From contig JAIXMN010000012.1 of NCBI GenBank assembly GCA_025716815.1, positions 1 to 64,000 of the forward strand: DNA of 64,000 bases. Direction: 5' to 3'. A program made the position numbers and the translations under genes. Numbering within the stretch: the stretch's first letter is position 1; each line of letters starts with the position of its first letter. This document shows positions 23,285 to 35,469 of this stretch, one piece after another. The notes beneath the pieces are model-generated. The model was given only the letters and a program-made list of their open reading frames with translations, ran no database searches and was not told the DNA's origin. Source of the stretch: Dichotomocladium elegans. Its lineage: Eukaryota; Mucoromycota; Mucoromycetes; Mucorales; Lichtheimiaceae.

Positions 23285-24010
23285 CTTCCAAGTATGAACG
23301 TTCATCGACCTGCAAATTACGAAGGCTCCGAGATGGTTGTTGCTCACACCAATAACGCTCAAATGCGATTCGGCCAACACTTTTGGCCGGGCCATCATTG
23401 TCTTGCTGAATATTCGACAGCGGAAAGAGGAGCTCGAAGAGCAGTTGATCGGCCAAGGTCTGGACGCGACACAAATCAGTCAATGCATCCGAGAGACAAT
23501 CATTACACCCGCAACAACATTCAAACAGATTGTAGCTGGCCGAAACGTATCTAGAGACGACATCCCCGAAGACCCAGCTTATCTTTAGGAAGCTTTCGAT
23601 GCCTACACCAGTACCCACGCCTTTGACAACGATAGCATCTACTACGTTGCAAAGGTTCATTCAATCCAACATATGACAGTCTTTTACAGCTCGCTCTCAT
23701 TTCCGAGCGACTTCAGTTGCCTACATTTGCCTGTTTCCCTCTTCGTCGGTCATGTTCTCTGTCATACATAATGATTGACGCAAAAATCATATGGCAAAAC
23801 ATTCTGGGTCGCTCATGGGCCAAATAGGTTCCTTATCCTGGCGGATGGGATGAGGTCATCGATGTCCATTCCAAAGCTCTCAACCCTGCAGAAAATGGAG
23901 TACTTTCGATTTCGTGCTACACTTGAAACGGATGGCGTAGGAATCTCCATTATCAAGAAGAGAAGGGACAAGGACGCACCCCTAAGAACCGGAGCAGGTC
24001 CGAATGTGGA
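23285..24010 (+). pseudogene. Fanzor core relic (internal fragment)
   Basis: Several frames together match residues about 140-365 of the intact Fanzor at 52.3 kb. Landmarks are YEGSEM, NNAQMRFGQH, VLLNIRQRKEELEEQLIGQGL, RDDIPEDPAYL and ETDGVGISIIKK, against YEGTKI, NNVHMRFGQH, VILNLRQRKADRKRELIAQGL, REDINAEPGFL and HTDGVGVTVFKK. At least two frameshifts and stop codons break it. The N-terminal part, the RuvC catalytic residues and the zinc ribbon are absent. It ends where the transposase fragment begins on the opposite strand. Confidence 0.85.
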
Positions 24011-24029
24011 GGAGCAGTTGGATTCGCGG

Positions 24030-25322
24030 CTGTTCCCATTATGCCACTTAAATAAGCACATATGAGAATGAGAAACAAAACTTTTGAAATTGCTCAGCTT
24101 TAAGCCATTGGATGTTTCGCTGATTCGTGTCATCAACGTTTCGCTTTCCAAGAACCTATTGCATTTAACTTTGCTCTTGACCACTGACCAAAACTGTCCA
24201 ACAGGATTGAGTTCAGGCGAGTATGGTAGAAGATAAGCATATCGATATCTCGACACTCGATGTATTCACAGATATCCTGAGCCGTATGGATAGGTGCATT
24301 ATCCATTACCAAACAATGGCCCTTCATATATTCATACTTATCCGTCTCGTCCATTGTTACCTTATGGAAGCTGAGATGATGTCCAGTTGCAGTTCCTCTG
24401 CGCGCAACTCCAGATTGACCTGTCCTCTCTCTATTCTTGGTTGATGGCTGCGGGAGTCTCAAGCTACATTTAGTGATCCCTGATGCTGAGATTGCTCCCA
24501 AGATTGTGGTTGTCTTTGCTCTTGTCTTTGGTATTGTGACCACAGCAGGGGTCCCTTTCTTGGACCATGCTATGATGCGTTTCATATTAATATGGAATCC
24601 AGACTCATCAAGAAAAACGCAGTTTTTTTCTAAAGTCGATGGCGTCCCTGTCCCATCTGCACACCCAGCCAAAGTGCTCTTGGATCTTCGCAGCACTATT
24701 CCTGTCTACAGGCTGAAACAGAGCCATTTTTAAATGACAAGCTGCATTTGTTTTCCGTAAATCGATGGAGCGTCGGTTTAGATACTTTGAGACCCTCAAA
24801 TCTCTGGAGGAGTTGCTCCCATCATCTCATCTAGGACAATCGATGGATTCTCATCAACGATTCTAAAATAACACTCTTATACTCTTCATTGAGAATACAC
24901 CAACGATCCCTCGCGCTAGGTTTCTTGAAGATGCTATCAGGGTCCTTTTCGTACTGTAATGCCCATCGCTGGGCAAAACGAACATGGACTCCTAGCTGTT
25001 TTACAGCAGCTGATGCACTCAAGACATTCTCATACGTCCGTTTGAAAAATCTGACCTTGCCTTGGGCAGTGTACGCTGTGTAACTGCGCTTGATCTCCGC
25101 TTCTTTCATCCTAATGTCTGTATCCTTTCGCGTGGTAATAAGAGCAAAGTTATCTCTGCAAGATATGCTGCGCAGATATTCAGTACGAGAACAAACGTAT
25201 TGCAGAGAGTACGTTTCTTCATCAACAACATAGTCCATAGGTACAGGACAGTCACGCTCATCAACAACATGACCTTGGCCATCGTAGTAGAAAGTAAAAG
25301 TGTATAAAGGAGAAAGAATCAA
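24030..25322 (-). pseudogene. Tc1/mariner-IS630-like DDE transposase, broken
   Basis: Four overlapping minus-strand frames form one transposase: an N-terminal region with FYYDGQGHV and a helix-turn-helix-like RFAQRWALQYEKD, then the DDE_3 domain. The first Asp is in FLDESGFHINM and the second in LVMDNAPIH. In the third motif the expected NPxE reads NPVGQFW, so the last acidic residue appears replaced by Gly. Frameshifts near 24.8, 24.6 and 24.2 kb make it inactive. Known relatives cut at TA sites, which fits the TA next to both element ends. Its N-terminal third recurs at 51.0-51.6 kb. Confidence 0.85.
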
Positions 25323-25671
25323 AAGGACAAATTTTTATGGTGATGGATTTGCCCAAGTGATCCTGAGACTTTGGAACTGGCAGGGGTGCGACTTTTTTGA
25401 TTTTGCGCAAAATAGTGTATGCCTGCTAGCGCAATAAAAACCAAAGTCCGCATGTGCAACGCCATCCAACCTCCCACCCCCGCACTCACGCTAGCAAAAG
25501 TGAAAAAAGGAAAAGGAAAAAAAGCAAAGGATCACTCTCCATCAGGAAAACAATAACGAAAGGAAAAGCAAAACTCCTCCTAGCAAAAGCTGTTTACCGC
25601 AATCTCACAAGCAGCAGCTTCATCTCATCCTACTCCGCTGATCTTCATCTCTCTCTTTTTATTTTCCAACC

Positions 25672-27780
25672 ATGACTACAAAAACCATGACGAACCTCAG
25701 AGGTCGCAAGTTACCTAACAAACTCCCTCTACCGGTATTCAGGGAGTCACAGCTCCCAGACCTCGATGACTCTGCAAACCTCCAGCGCTCAGCGCCTCAG
25801 ATAGAGACTGGCGTGGAGAAGGAGGAGGAGGAGGAGGTACACATATAGTGCGTTTAGCTTTACACGTCTTGGCACTCATTGATTGGCTATTGCCACATGA
25901 TGTTCTTCCCAGCATGACCTTCAAGCAGCTATTACAGCCGCAAGAGCCGCTGTAAGCTCTGGATCCAGCCAGGCAGACAACAAACTGCGCTATATCCCGA
26001 CTCCGGATGCTTCTCGGCAAATTGAAGACCAGGAACATAGGCGTGCTTATCATGCGACCTACAAGCAGCCCAGCAACCTGATACGTTTCTCCATGACTGT
26101 TGAGGAGATGCTTGGTGGTCGGAGCTATGCGATGGATGAGGAGGACGCCCGGTTCCTGGTGCTCCACAATGCCAAGCCTGAAGTAATAAAGATATCCGAA
26201 GACGAGTTTGAGCTGATCATGGACAGAATCGAGACCACTGTCAAAGTTCAACTGCCCCACCTTTACCTCGACGCATCCGGTACCCCAGATTTTCCGCAGG
26301 TCGTCACCATGATACCCAGCCTAGCTCAGGAATTCAAGTTTGATCTAAAGCCTGTGATCACCCACTGGCGCGCTCGTCGACTTGCGCGTGGGGCAAAGCC
26401 CATCATTCCCGAACTCCTGTCCGAAGACCTCAAGGGCGAAAGCGATCCCTATGTCTGTTTCCGCCGCCGCGAGATCAAGCCCATTCGCAAAACAAGGCGA
26501 ACCGACCAGCAGTCCCTTGAACGGTTACGGAAATTGCGTGGTGAAATGGAAAAGGCCAGAAACCTCCTTGAGATGACTCTTCGCCGCGAAAAAATACGCA
26601 AAGAGGGTCTTGTCCAAGAACATGCTGTCTTCAACAAACGCTGCGATATTCGCGAGTATCAGCGACTCCTGGGCATCAAGGACGAGGAGGCATTCGTGGC
26701 TAAGAAGAAACGAAAGGCAGACACCGAGCTCGGTACATCAAGGTGTGTGTCTGATAGAAAAGGGATATGCAAACGCTGATAAGTTCTGCGAACCGTCCTA
26801 AAATACCCTTATCTTTTATAGCACAACCATCAAAATTCCCCTCAACAAGCGCAAGCGAGATGAGCAGGTCGTCGAAAGGACCCCGATGCAGCTTGCCTTG
26901 GAAAATGAACTGGCCAAAAAGCGGGAGGAGGACGTTGGCTACGAAGACGTGACAGAAGTAAGGCTCCCTCTATATTCGTTTGCTTGAACGTTGCTTATTT
27001 TTGTATATATATATATATATATATTCTACAGTCTCCATATCAGCCTTTCCCATTACCGCTGCCTTATCAGTACTATCAATCGCTACAAGGGACCGGTTCA
27101 TTGTCACAAATACCTCACTTCCGAAAACGAGTGGGCCGCGGCGGCCGAGTATTCATCGATCGCATCGGTCAGACAAGGACTTATTCACACAAACGATTTC
27201 GCTTCGACCCTGACTGCGACACAATGATGGAGGACGTTGAGGAAATAGACGAAAATGACGACAGGTAAAAGGAAAGGAAAAAAAAAGTTAGAAACGGATC
27301 TCCTAAATTATAAATAGGTTTTTGCGTCACCGTGGCAACCTTTCCGAAGCACAACTCCGCAGCTTCGACAAGGCATTAACACCCTTGACGATCAGCAACC
27401 GAGGCAACAGCAATGAGGTTCTCTCGAAAGATACTTCTAACCCGACAACTGTCAGACCATCAACAACATCGACAAAGCGTCAAAACACCAAGTCTCACAA
27501 TACTCCCCAACAAGCTGCTATTGCCATGACAAATGGTACGACTGCAGCCAATCTGTCGGCAGCGATGAACGGCCCATCGATGTCCCGAACAAAAAGCTCA
27601 AGCGGTAAGTCGTACCTCCAGCTAAGTAGCAACCGAACCAGTTGAAACCAACGCAACAGCGCTATCCTAGGGATTCCTCTTCAGCAACCTACACCACCAC
27701 CCCATAAATCTTCGCCTTCGCCCGTCTTACCCACTTCATGCACTACTACTACCCCAGTCTCTGCTCATCAGATACCTTGA
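25672..27780 (+). CDS. EPL1: enhancer of polycomb-like protein Epl1 (NuA4 subunit)
   Basis: Six exons (25672-25836, 25913-26742, 26822-26957, 27032-27264, 27318-27604, 27671-27780) give 586 residues. Epl1 is the scaffold that links the acetyltransferase Esa1 to the nucleosome in NuA4 and Piccolo NuA4. The EPcA region is clear: HDLQAAI, RYIPTPDASRQIEDQE and YAMDEEDARFL. The following basic helical part has DPYVCFRRRE and RRTDQQSLERLRKLR, typical of the family, and GRGGRVFIDR appears later. A Lys-rich stretch (KKKRKAD) could be a nuclear signal. The C-terminus is Thr/Pro/Ser-rich. The last intron (27605-27670) was added because it keeps frame; without it the protein would end at 27645. Confidence 0.93.
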
Positions 27781-27935
27781 AACAAATAACATTTGCATTG
27801 TAAATATGTCTCTTCTGGCTTCCTCATCATCCACCGTTCGCCCCACCATCCATTTGCATCTTCAGACTTCTTATGTTTATTTGCTTCAAATATAATACTC
27901 CACATGCTCTTATCCATCAGGAACCATTCTTTCTA

Positions 27936-27972
<37 letters not shown>

Positions 27973-27975
27973 CAT

Positions 27976-30023
27976 TCACGAGAGGAATTTAATATTTTTC
28001 GATTCTGGCGCCATAAAGACGCTGCCCGACTCGATCATTCCGCGCACCGGTACCACGAGAGTCATGCTTCTAGTACTTTGGTTTTTTATGTTGATCTGGA
28101 CGTCTCGACCGATTTGTTGGACTGTACCAAGCGGTGTCTCGATGAGGATCATATTGGGCGGCATGGTGATTTGAATCGACACTCGACTCCCAAAAGATGT
28201 CAGACTGTCTGTACGGCGGGCATTGATCACAGCATCAAACATGGTATCATTTGTGACCTGGGTGACCACAAATTGGGCAGTGACGCTTGAGGTTGTTGAA
28301 ACATAGGCTTTTGGAAAGTAGCTTGAGGAGGAGTAGAAAGCGTGTGGATTGTTGGTCATGGGCGTGACCGGTCCGCAGTATGCGGATAAACCATCCGTTG
28401 TAGGCAAGCAAGCGTAAGCCGACGCGCATGGTCGGACAGCCCATTTGCCATGCTCACAAATCCAGACACCATCACCAGCAGCTACGCACATGGACTGGCC
28501 GTCCATAGAACAGATCTCGCCTTCCTTGACAGAGGGTGTTGCGGGACCGGTGACGGTAGCAGCGGGGTCGGCATGAGTCGATAGAGTCATGGCTTTGGAA
28601 GATCTCAATTTCTTGCTGTTGCTGCCATGGACAAGCTTTCCAACCGCGGCAGCATAGTTGGGTGATGCGGCTTTGTTCTTGTATGACTGAGATGCATCTA
28701 CGTAGTACCGTTACGAAGTAAAGGAATAGTAGGTGATTATAAGTACATATTCAATGAGAAGGGTACGGCCCGCCCGCTTTTCATGCAAGCAATGAGTCGC
28801 TACTGCAATTTTTTTTTTTTACCCCAGATGACAACGCCGCCATAGCTCGAATAGCGTGACCGGACCATGTTCACCGTCGACTTGAGCTTCGCGAAGGACA
28901 CATACCCAGAGCCAGCAGCCGACTTGGAGCCGGGGATACCTATGAAGATCTTGACCTTTTTATTGGGAGAGGACGTTTTAGCCCACTTGTCCCACGCGGC
29001 GAAATTAAAGCTCGATGTTCCGAGCGCGCAGTAGTTGTTGTAGAATTGCACATGAATGGCATCAAAGCCGACCGAGTTAATAACTGATCCGAGAATGACG
29101 TCCGGATAGGGACACTGGAGACAGATGCTATGCATTGAGCGGATCATGATGACAAAGGCGATATATCATTTGCTGAGATAAAAGTTTACCTGAGGCGCAG
29201 CCGTAATGTAGTAATGCTTCGACCGATCCTTTTTAAACAACGAGCGTAGTTCCTTGACAAGCGTCTATGAACAAAGCAGCGGTTTTCAGTGGCAAATTAG
29301 TTAAATGATTCTTGTCTGGCTGGGGTGGGTGGGAGGGTGCATTTGTCGATACGTGCAACATAGCCAGTGGATCCACCACCTTCAATGTCCAGATCAAAGC
29401 CGTCAATGACAGCAGTTCCAAAGGGGCGCGTTTTGCTGTGACCTCCACCAAAGAGATTCCATAGGGTTTTGGCAAACTTCTTCGCTTCAGCGTTATTCCG
29501 GAATCCGTAAGCACCGCTGGCACCACCTAGCGATAACAGGACCTTTTTGCCTCTGGATTGACAGGTCTTGATATCTTTTTGAATAATGATGTTTTGTAAG
29601 GTAAAATCGTTTGTTATTCCTTCTTTCTCGAGATCTCATTTTATCTTTTACCGCGACCAATCTTGTCACACTTTAACAATTCTGTGCCCGGAAAGGTGGA
29701 GCCAACACAGCTGTTGGCAATGTTAAGGACTGGAAGTTTGCCAACGTTGAACTGGACGAGAAAACTAATGATGATTACGTCCGTACTGCTGTCGCAATAG
29801 TAAGCCAAGTTCTTTTGGGACGAGGTCGAACCTGCCGAATTCTAATGCAATATAATCCATGTTCATTTGCAATGTTTTGTTTACTATTTGTATCTGTTTT
29901 CCGAACCTGCCCCCAGTACTGGATGACGTTATGTCCCTTTGGAAACGCTGCTGACACCAGCGAGGTCAGGGTAAAGAGGAGAAGCGAACCTGTCGCGACA
30001 ATAGCTTTCTTCCTAAAAAGCAT
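27976..30023 (-). CDS. class III (GH18) chitinase with C-terminal chitin-binding module
   Basis: Six exons (29907-30023, 29652-29841, 29360-29574, 29190-29264, 28823-29114, 27976-28697) join to 536 residues. A basic start and a hydrophobic helix ending at SLVSA (residues 1-26) form a signal peptide. The GH18 barrel begins [21 protein letters not shown] and the catalytic motif [10 protein letters not shown] follow, with Glu167 as acid/base and Asp163 and Asp165. Late barrel motifs VQFYNNYC and VVIWGDAS fit class III enzymes. The C-terminal part has a six-Cys segment like CBM19 ([17 protein letters not shown]) and a Ser/Thr-rich region. It should hydrolyse wall or external chitin outside the membrane. 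A TATATATA element sits about 90 bp upstream. Confidence 0.92.
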
Positions 30024-30110
30024 CCGAAAAGACAATCAAAAAAGGAATGGAAGGGAAGAAGTTTAATGGCAAAGTTGCCGCTCACAGGGTTCGGCTTTTA
30101 TTGCTTTGCC

Positions 30111-30118
30111 TATATATA
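30111..30118 (-). promoter_or_regulatory. TATA box of the chitinase gene
   Basis: TATATATA about 88 bp upstream of the chitinase start codon. Position and sequence fit a core promoter; it is an inference. Confidence 0.5.
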
Positions 30119-31769
30119 CACGCATCCATTCGATAAAACCATCAAATAACCTGGCTAGCGGCTGATGACGATGCACTCAGCTCATCTAGCCCGGGAGAAC
30201 AACATACACATCCTAATTAGTTGCCAAGTAAGGCTGTGCTGTAACTTTTTTTCTGCCACCGGGTAGAATGTAGTACTTTTTGAGAAAAAAGTACTCGCGT
30301 AAGGGGGGTGCACACGCTATAACGTTGTACGAAAATATAAATAATGTCGCATAAAGATATTAAATTTGGTTGCATAGCATGCGTAACAAAAAGATATCCG
30401 TCATTGAAGAGAAACCATTCCCGCCCCTTCTCCATACACTTTTTCTTCCTTTCGAAGAATGCGTACATAGCCCAGATGCACCACTGAGATAGCAACGGTA
30501 GGAAACCATCAACACGAATAGACTGAACCTGTCGAGCATTGCTACGTAGACCAACAGACATCTCGCCTGCAGAAGCGACGGAGAACTGCCCAGGAAGCGC
30601 GGAATGACTGGACTTTAACAAAAGCCACAGTGATAATTGCACGGGTGTGACCAAACAGTTATCCGATCCAAAGCCCCTGGGGGGTGCCTTCCATTCCACA
30701 GGTGGGTAATTCGGATAGGTACGTCTTTAAAGCGTCCTAAGCGTTGTAATTTTTTTTTTGCAGCACAAAACCAGCCAACACGATAGGATCATACACAGAT
30801 CATTTGCGGCATAGGGTAGTAAGAGGAATGAATTGTACATAAAGAAAGCTGCTTATCCATTATTGATAATAAATACTGTAATCACATTCAGGAACAAAGA
30901 TACATTGATTTCAAAAAGTTTCCTACTATGTCAATCAAACGAAACCACGAAACAGAGAGAAAGGATCTCAACCCATTATATTTATTCCTCTCATCAGCAT
31001 ATCGACATGCGAAAGGTCGAAATTTGGATACATTACCGATCATGTATTCACACAAGTTGTTCGATAATTCTTCAGAACCGGCCCACTAAATACTTTGACC
31101 CACATCATGGATTAAAATGTTAGACTATGTCCATTGTATGGGCTGAAAAGTACTAATTAAAGAGAAAACTCACCTGACAGCATCACTGAAGCGCCAATCA
31201 CCCGGTTGTTATCATCTTCAAAGTCTTTAAGACTACGGGTCTCTGGTCCGTCCCCCACCTCATCAATCGATTGGTTTCATCATCTTCCACAGTCATCCAG
31301 GGTTGCACTCGGAGCCTAGGTAGACCAATTCCTGAATTTGATCTGTATAGTACTGTACTGTACATACGACGGCGCCATACTGTGTACATAACGGTCACGA
31401 TACATACACATTCAAGCGCAAGGCGGTCGCATACATCCCGTCATACCGTGCAGCCAAACAATGGCCCAGATCCGGAAGTTACATACCTCTGGGGGAGGGG
31501 AGGAACTAACAGCTCGACGTGTACCTGTTGATCCCCCCCCCGGGAGAAAGGTAGAGACTTTCTCGTCCTTTCTGTGCATGCGCTACGTATTAGTACCATA
31601 TCACAGGCTTATTTTGCAGTTTCTCGATATTGTGCAGCACAATAGCAACGCAAATACAGCAAGATCGCCAATATGCGCAACTAGAAGGGATGGCCGCCGA
31701 GTCCCACCACGCTCCGGGGTATAAACACAGCTTCTTGTTTAGAGAATATACGGGATTTTATTTTTGATA
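30119..31769. other. gene-poor intergenic region
   Basis: About 1.65 kb between the chitinase and second DNM1 genes. A 160-codon minus-strand frame at 30217-30699 starts only at a non-ATG codon and shows no recognised motif. Other frames are short. A C-tract lies near 31533-31542. Confidence 0.4.
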
Positions 31770-34659
31770 TCACAATGCGCTGTTGACAATCTCTAATGCC
31801 TGTTTGTATACATCCAGCATTGTCTTGCACTTTTCGCGATCGGCAGCCACGTTCTCGTCCTCCTGAAGAAGATCGCTGAAGATGTCTTCTCTGTAAAGGG
31901 TGGCCACTAGCCGGTTCTGCACAGATTCACGGGAAAAATTGACGAGCAAATGCATGATTGCTTTTGGTACAAGGTCCTGGATATTTTTTCGTACAATGTT
32001 GAAATAGCTTGTGATCAAGGACCCTACGGCGGGTGCGCGTGTTAAAGAGAGTAGGCATCTTTTTGATTTACTTACGAATCAACTGGATTTCTATCTCCTC
32101 ACGATCTGTCGCTTGCAAGAGGTGCTCCTCGGTGGTTTCGCCGAGCGAAATCTTTTCATTGAATTTGCGCTCGAGCTCGCTTTCCATCATCCCCGTCACT
32201 GAAACGGGCGAGCTAAAGCTGGACTGTCCGAGCGTGTCCGACGGACCGAGCGCCGCACGTTCATTCTTGCTGGCCGCTCCAAAAAAGTACGCGAGGAACG
32301 ACTCCTTGCTATCCGACGGATGAAGACCGCTGCCGTTCCCGTTCACAAGTGCGTGCGCAGTCGGCTCGTCATCAAAACGACTCCCTGTACTCACTACGCT
32401 CGATGCAGGCGAGCCTGTTCGTATATGCTTATGTATGCGCAACTCAGCCATCTTTGCCATCCAACCATTGCCCACAGCATGCGTATATAATATATTTACA
32501 ACTTTGCTTACCCTTCGTCGGTCAACTTTCTTTTTCTTTTTGGATTCCAGCTCCAAGCTGGCCATGGCCCCCGACGCACCGAGGAAATCAGGGTGGTTGG
32601 TATTAATGTACGAACATTCGATGGCCACTAGGCTCTCGACGTACTCGGACGTGGGCCTCAAGCGTTCTCGTAGCAGTTCGGAAACGACTTCAACAAGTTT
32701 GGTATGCAATCGTGGATATCGCAGGAGCTCCTACCGTTGTCAAAGGAAGTGATGTTTATAACATTTACACGTATCAGGCGTGGCAGCAAGTTTTTGTTTA
32801 CCTTGCTGTCTGAAATGTGGCAAATCTTCATAAGCTCTTCGTATACGAGCTCGACGCACCGTAGACTCGGTGTCTCGAGCATTTTAATTTGGGGACGGAC
32901 AAGCAAGTCAAAGGCGAGCTCTGGAACGAAGAGCGAGGGACGCGGGCCTGTCGAGTTGCGAATCGCGGTGCGAATGTCGTTATTGCTTAGGTTAGAACAA
33001 GGTTCAATGGCGGCCAGGGCACTGCCAAAGACATTATTGAATATATAATAAATGCGAGCGCCACCGCACCTACATCAACGTTTAAGATTTGTTGCGATAT
33101 TCTTATATCACGTCGGCTTTCACCTACAGTTCCTTCGTCGACATTTCCGAAGATGTACCGTCAATAGCCGCGACAAAATCGTTAGCAAATTTGGTTAGCA
33201 TCTTGAGTACGAGCGTTCCCTAGTGAATATATACGAGGTCAGGGGTGTGTTTACAGCTTATTCTTTCGTGAGTAAACCTTACATGATGAATCTCTGCCGA
33301 TGTAAATGGGATATCGCCATATTGGTTGAGTTCTTGGTGTGTCTGGTTTACAAGTGTGCTCAGCTTGGACCGCAACTCTGGCAGTTTTTCCTTGATTCGA
33401 ATATACAGAATCTAAATATAATCCGATCAGCACAACACTGGACAGCTTTCCCCGGAAGGTGGCCTGGAATCAACTTGCATTATTTAACTGTTTGCTCAGG
33501 TACTTTGTGCCACATCGCTTGGAAATGCTGCGGTACGCAGAGTGCTGGCGGAAAAAGTCCTCTTCTGCCTGGAGAGCGTCCTCCATGGGCTTACTTGTCA
33601 AAATGTCCTGCTGGCTGCGATTGACTACACCCACAAAGCCTAGCTTGAGCGGGTATGCACGTCCCATTAATACATCTAGCGCGTTTGTTCCTGCATCCAT
33701 CAAATCCAATTTCGTTAAAACGCCGATAGTACGCTTGCCTATTGAAGTCATCAGCCTCTCGTTTACGTTTTGGTATCTCTTTCTCTCTCTCTTTTTAACC
33801 ATACCTTCGGGATCAACCTGGCGCGCCAGTTTTAAGCTGTCCGAGTTGGCTACATCCGCATTGGCCGGGGACACAGCCAAGATGATGCTAACCAGGGTCA
33901 TCGTATATCAGTTAAACAAACAAAAGCCAAACGTATCGTTAACCATTCCCTTGTACCTGTTTGGATTCGAAATATAGTCCATGATCAAGCTACGGATCTG
34001 CTTTTCGATATCCTGCGGTTGGTCACCTTTAGATCACATCCATCCTTATTTAGTTCAGCCTCTTCGGTTCCAAACATTCGACATTGGGAGGGGGTTACCA
34101 ATAGGAATCTAATATTTTGGGACCAGGTAGTTATTATTAAGAATATTGGTGGAGAAATCGTATCCACCATCTTTAACCTCTCCCCATTTCAGAAAGCCCG
34201 AGAGTCATGTTCCGGGTGTAGAGGACTATACATTACCTTTGTTAATCCCGGTAGGTCGACCAAGGTGAGCGTGAGCACCCGCGGTGAATGAATGCGCAGT
34301 TGAATAGGTGTTCTTGAAATGGCTTTGTTGGCGCCTGCCAGACGAGCAGTCTCCCGCTCAATCTCTTCACGGATCTCGGCAAATTCGAAAAACTTTTTGT
34401 CCTTGATATGTAAAAACTCGCCATACTCTGCTGCCTTGGCATCACGCTGCGTGACGAGTTGGAGGATCAGTGGCCGGCGAGTGACAATGCCGCTGCCGCG
34501 GGGTAAGAAGTCGCGCTTCACGATCGTCTCGAGCACAGAAGATTTGCCCGAAGACTGGGATCCAACAACTACTATCTGTGGCAAATCAAGACTTTCGTAC
34601 GAGCTGATGGACGACAGCACTGTCTGAAGCTTGTTGGTAAGCTGAATGAGATCGTCCAT
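31770..34659 (-). CDS. DNM1: dynamin-related GTPase, Dnm1-type (copy B)
   Basis: At least ten exons (34237-34659, 34099-34108, 33957-34026, 33805-33887, 33479-33738, 33283-33411, 33128-33219, 32802-33069, 32076-32730, 31770-32023) give 747 residues. Domains match copy [64 protein letters not shown] and a C-terminal effector domain with [11 protein letters not shown]. Compared with copy A it has an extra intron in IPIG, which leaves a 10-nt exon, another extra intron after ISDSK, and a GC donor after 33479 (GCAAGT). Exons of 80 (10+70), 83, 260, 92 and 254 nt have the same length as in copy A, which supports these sites. An additional in-frame intron inside 32076-32730 (donor at 32511) is possible. 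Confidence 0.92.
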
Positions 34660-35469
34660 CGCGAGAGCGGATCGGTGTAGAGGAAATAAAACGGATGGGG
34701 AGTAATTGGAGAAGAAGATAAGAAGGAAAGAGAGAGAGACACACACGCAGGCACGCACAGAGAGAGAGAGAGAGAAAGTCTTATTGCTCCTTGTCCCTCC
34801 TCTGGGCCATTAATGGTGCAACATAAGAAAAAAAAATATGGTTGCTCTACGCTATGTGAGTTGTCGGTTCACTACATCGCTCCTGTTTTGGGTACCTCGC
34901 TCGTTCAGTATCCATCAACAAAAGTGGTCGAAGATGCCCTCCGTTGAATCTATAGTGGAACGCGGGCAAGCTATTGCTATCTATTTATTCTGATACTTGC
35001 AGGCGGCTTGACACTTCAGGCACACCGACGACAACAAAAACGGATGTCACGTGTTAAACTTGTATGAATATTCTGTGCCTCACGTATCCTACTGACCGGA
35101 GTTTGAGTGCCTCGGCTTGCAGAGTACAGGAACACAAACATTACTTTCCTGGGAGGGGGTGAGGAGGGGTGGTGGAGAGAAGACAGTATGAATCATATGG
35201 CAATCGAATATATGCAGTGCTTTGTAAAGGATTCAGATATTTTCATTATTGTCACTCTCTGGATGAACTAAAATTCCTGACCATGAAGAAATAGTTTTGT
35301 AATATGGAAGGCATCTCTGTCGGAGCTCGGAATCGTTTGTCTTACAGGGTACAAACCCGATCTATATTCCAAGCCATAAAGGGTGATTAAAGTAAATAAA
35401 CGAATTACGGATAACATTGTATAACTGTGTACTGTATGGGAAGCCCAAATCGTGGTTCAGTGTGCACCT
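34660..35469. other. intergenic, nothing recognised
   Basis: Spacer upstream of the second DNM1 start and downstream of the SKT5-like stop. A GA-rich tract lies at about 34758-34777, at the position of the matching CT tract upstream of copy A, probably in the 5' leader. Confidence 0.4.

Larger units (their letters stand above)
22231..25417 (-). mobile_element. Fanzor / Tc1-mariner-like transposon, decayed and rearranged (element 1)
   Basis: About 3.2 kb bounded by TA at both sides. The left end reads CTTTATTTTCAAAAAT followed by TCGCA motifs; the right end, on the minus strand, reads CACTATTTTGCGCAAAAT followed by GTCGCACC. Inside, from left to right: an inverted copy of the Fanzor-side right end with RNA hairpins, a small MITE, a Fanzor core relic (+) and a broken DDE transposase (-). 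Compared with element 2 at 50.9-54.8 kb, the ends and transposase are inverted while MITE and Fanzor core keep plus orientation, so an internal inversion or nested insertion has occurred. Not autonomous. Confidence 0.75.

Noticed and set aside
30217..30699. 160-codon minus-strand frame
   Set aside because: The frame opens only from a non-ATG codon, its composition is not protein-like and no motif is seen; kept only as a note in the intergenic entry.
32420..32512. Additional intron in DNM1 copy B starting at 32511
   Set aside because: A GTAAGC donor exists, but the sequence is open without splicing and the acceptor is unclear; left as exon with a note.
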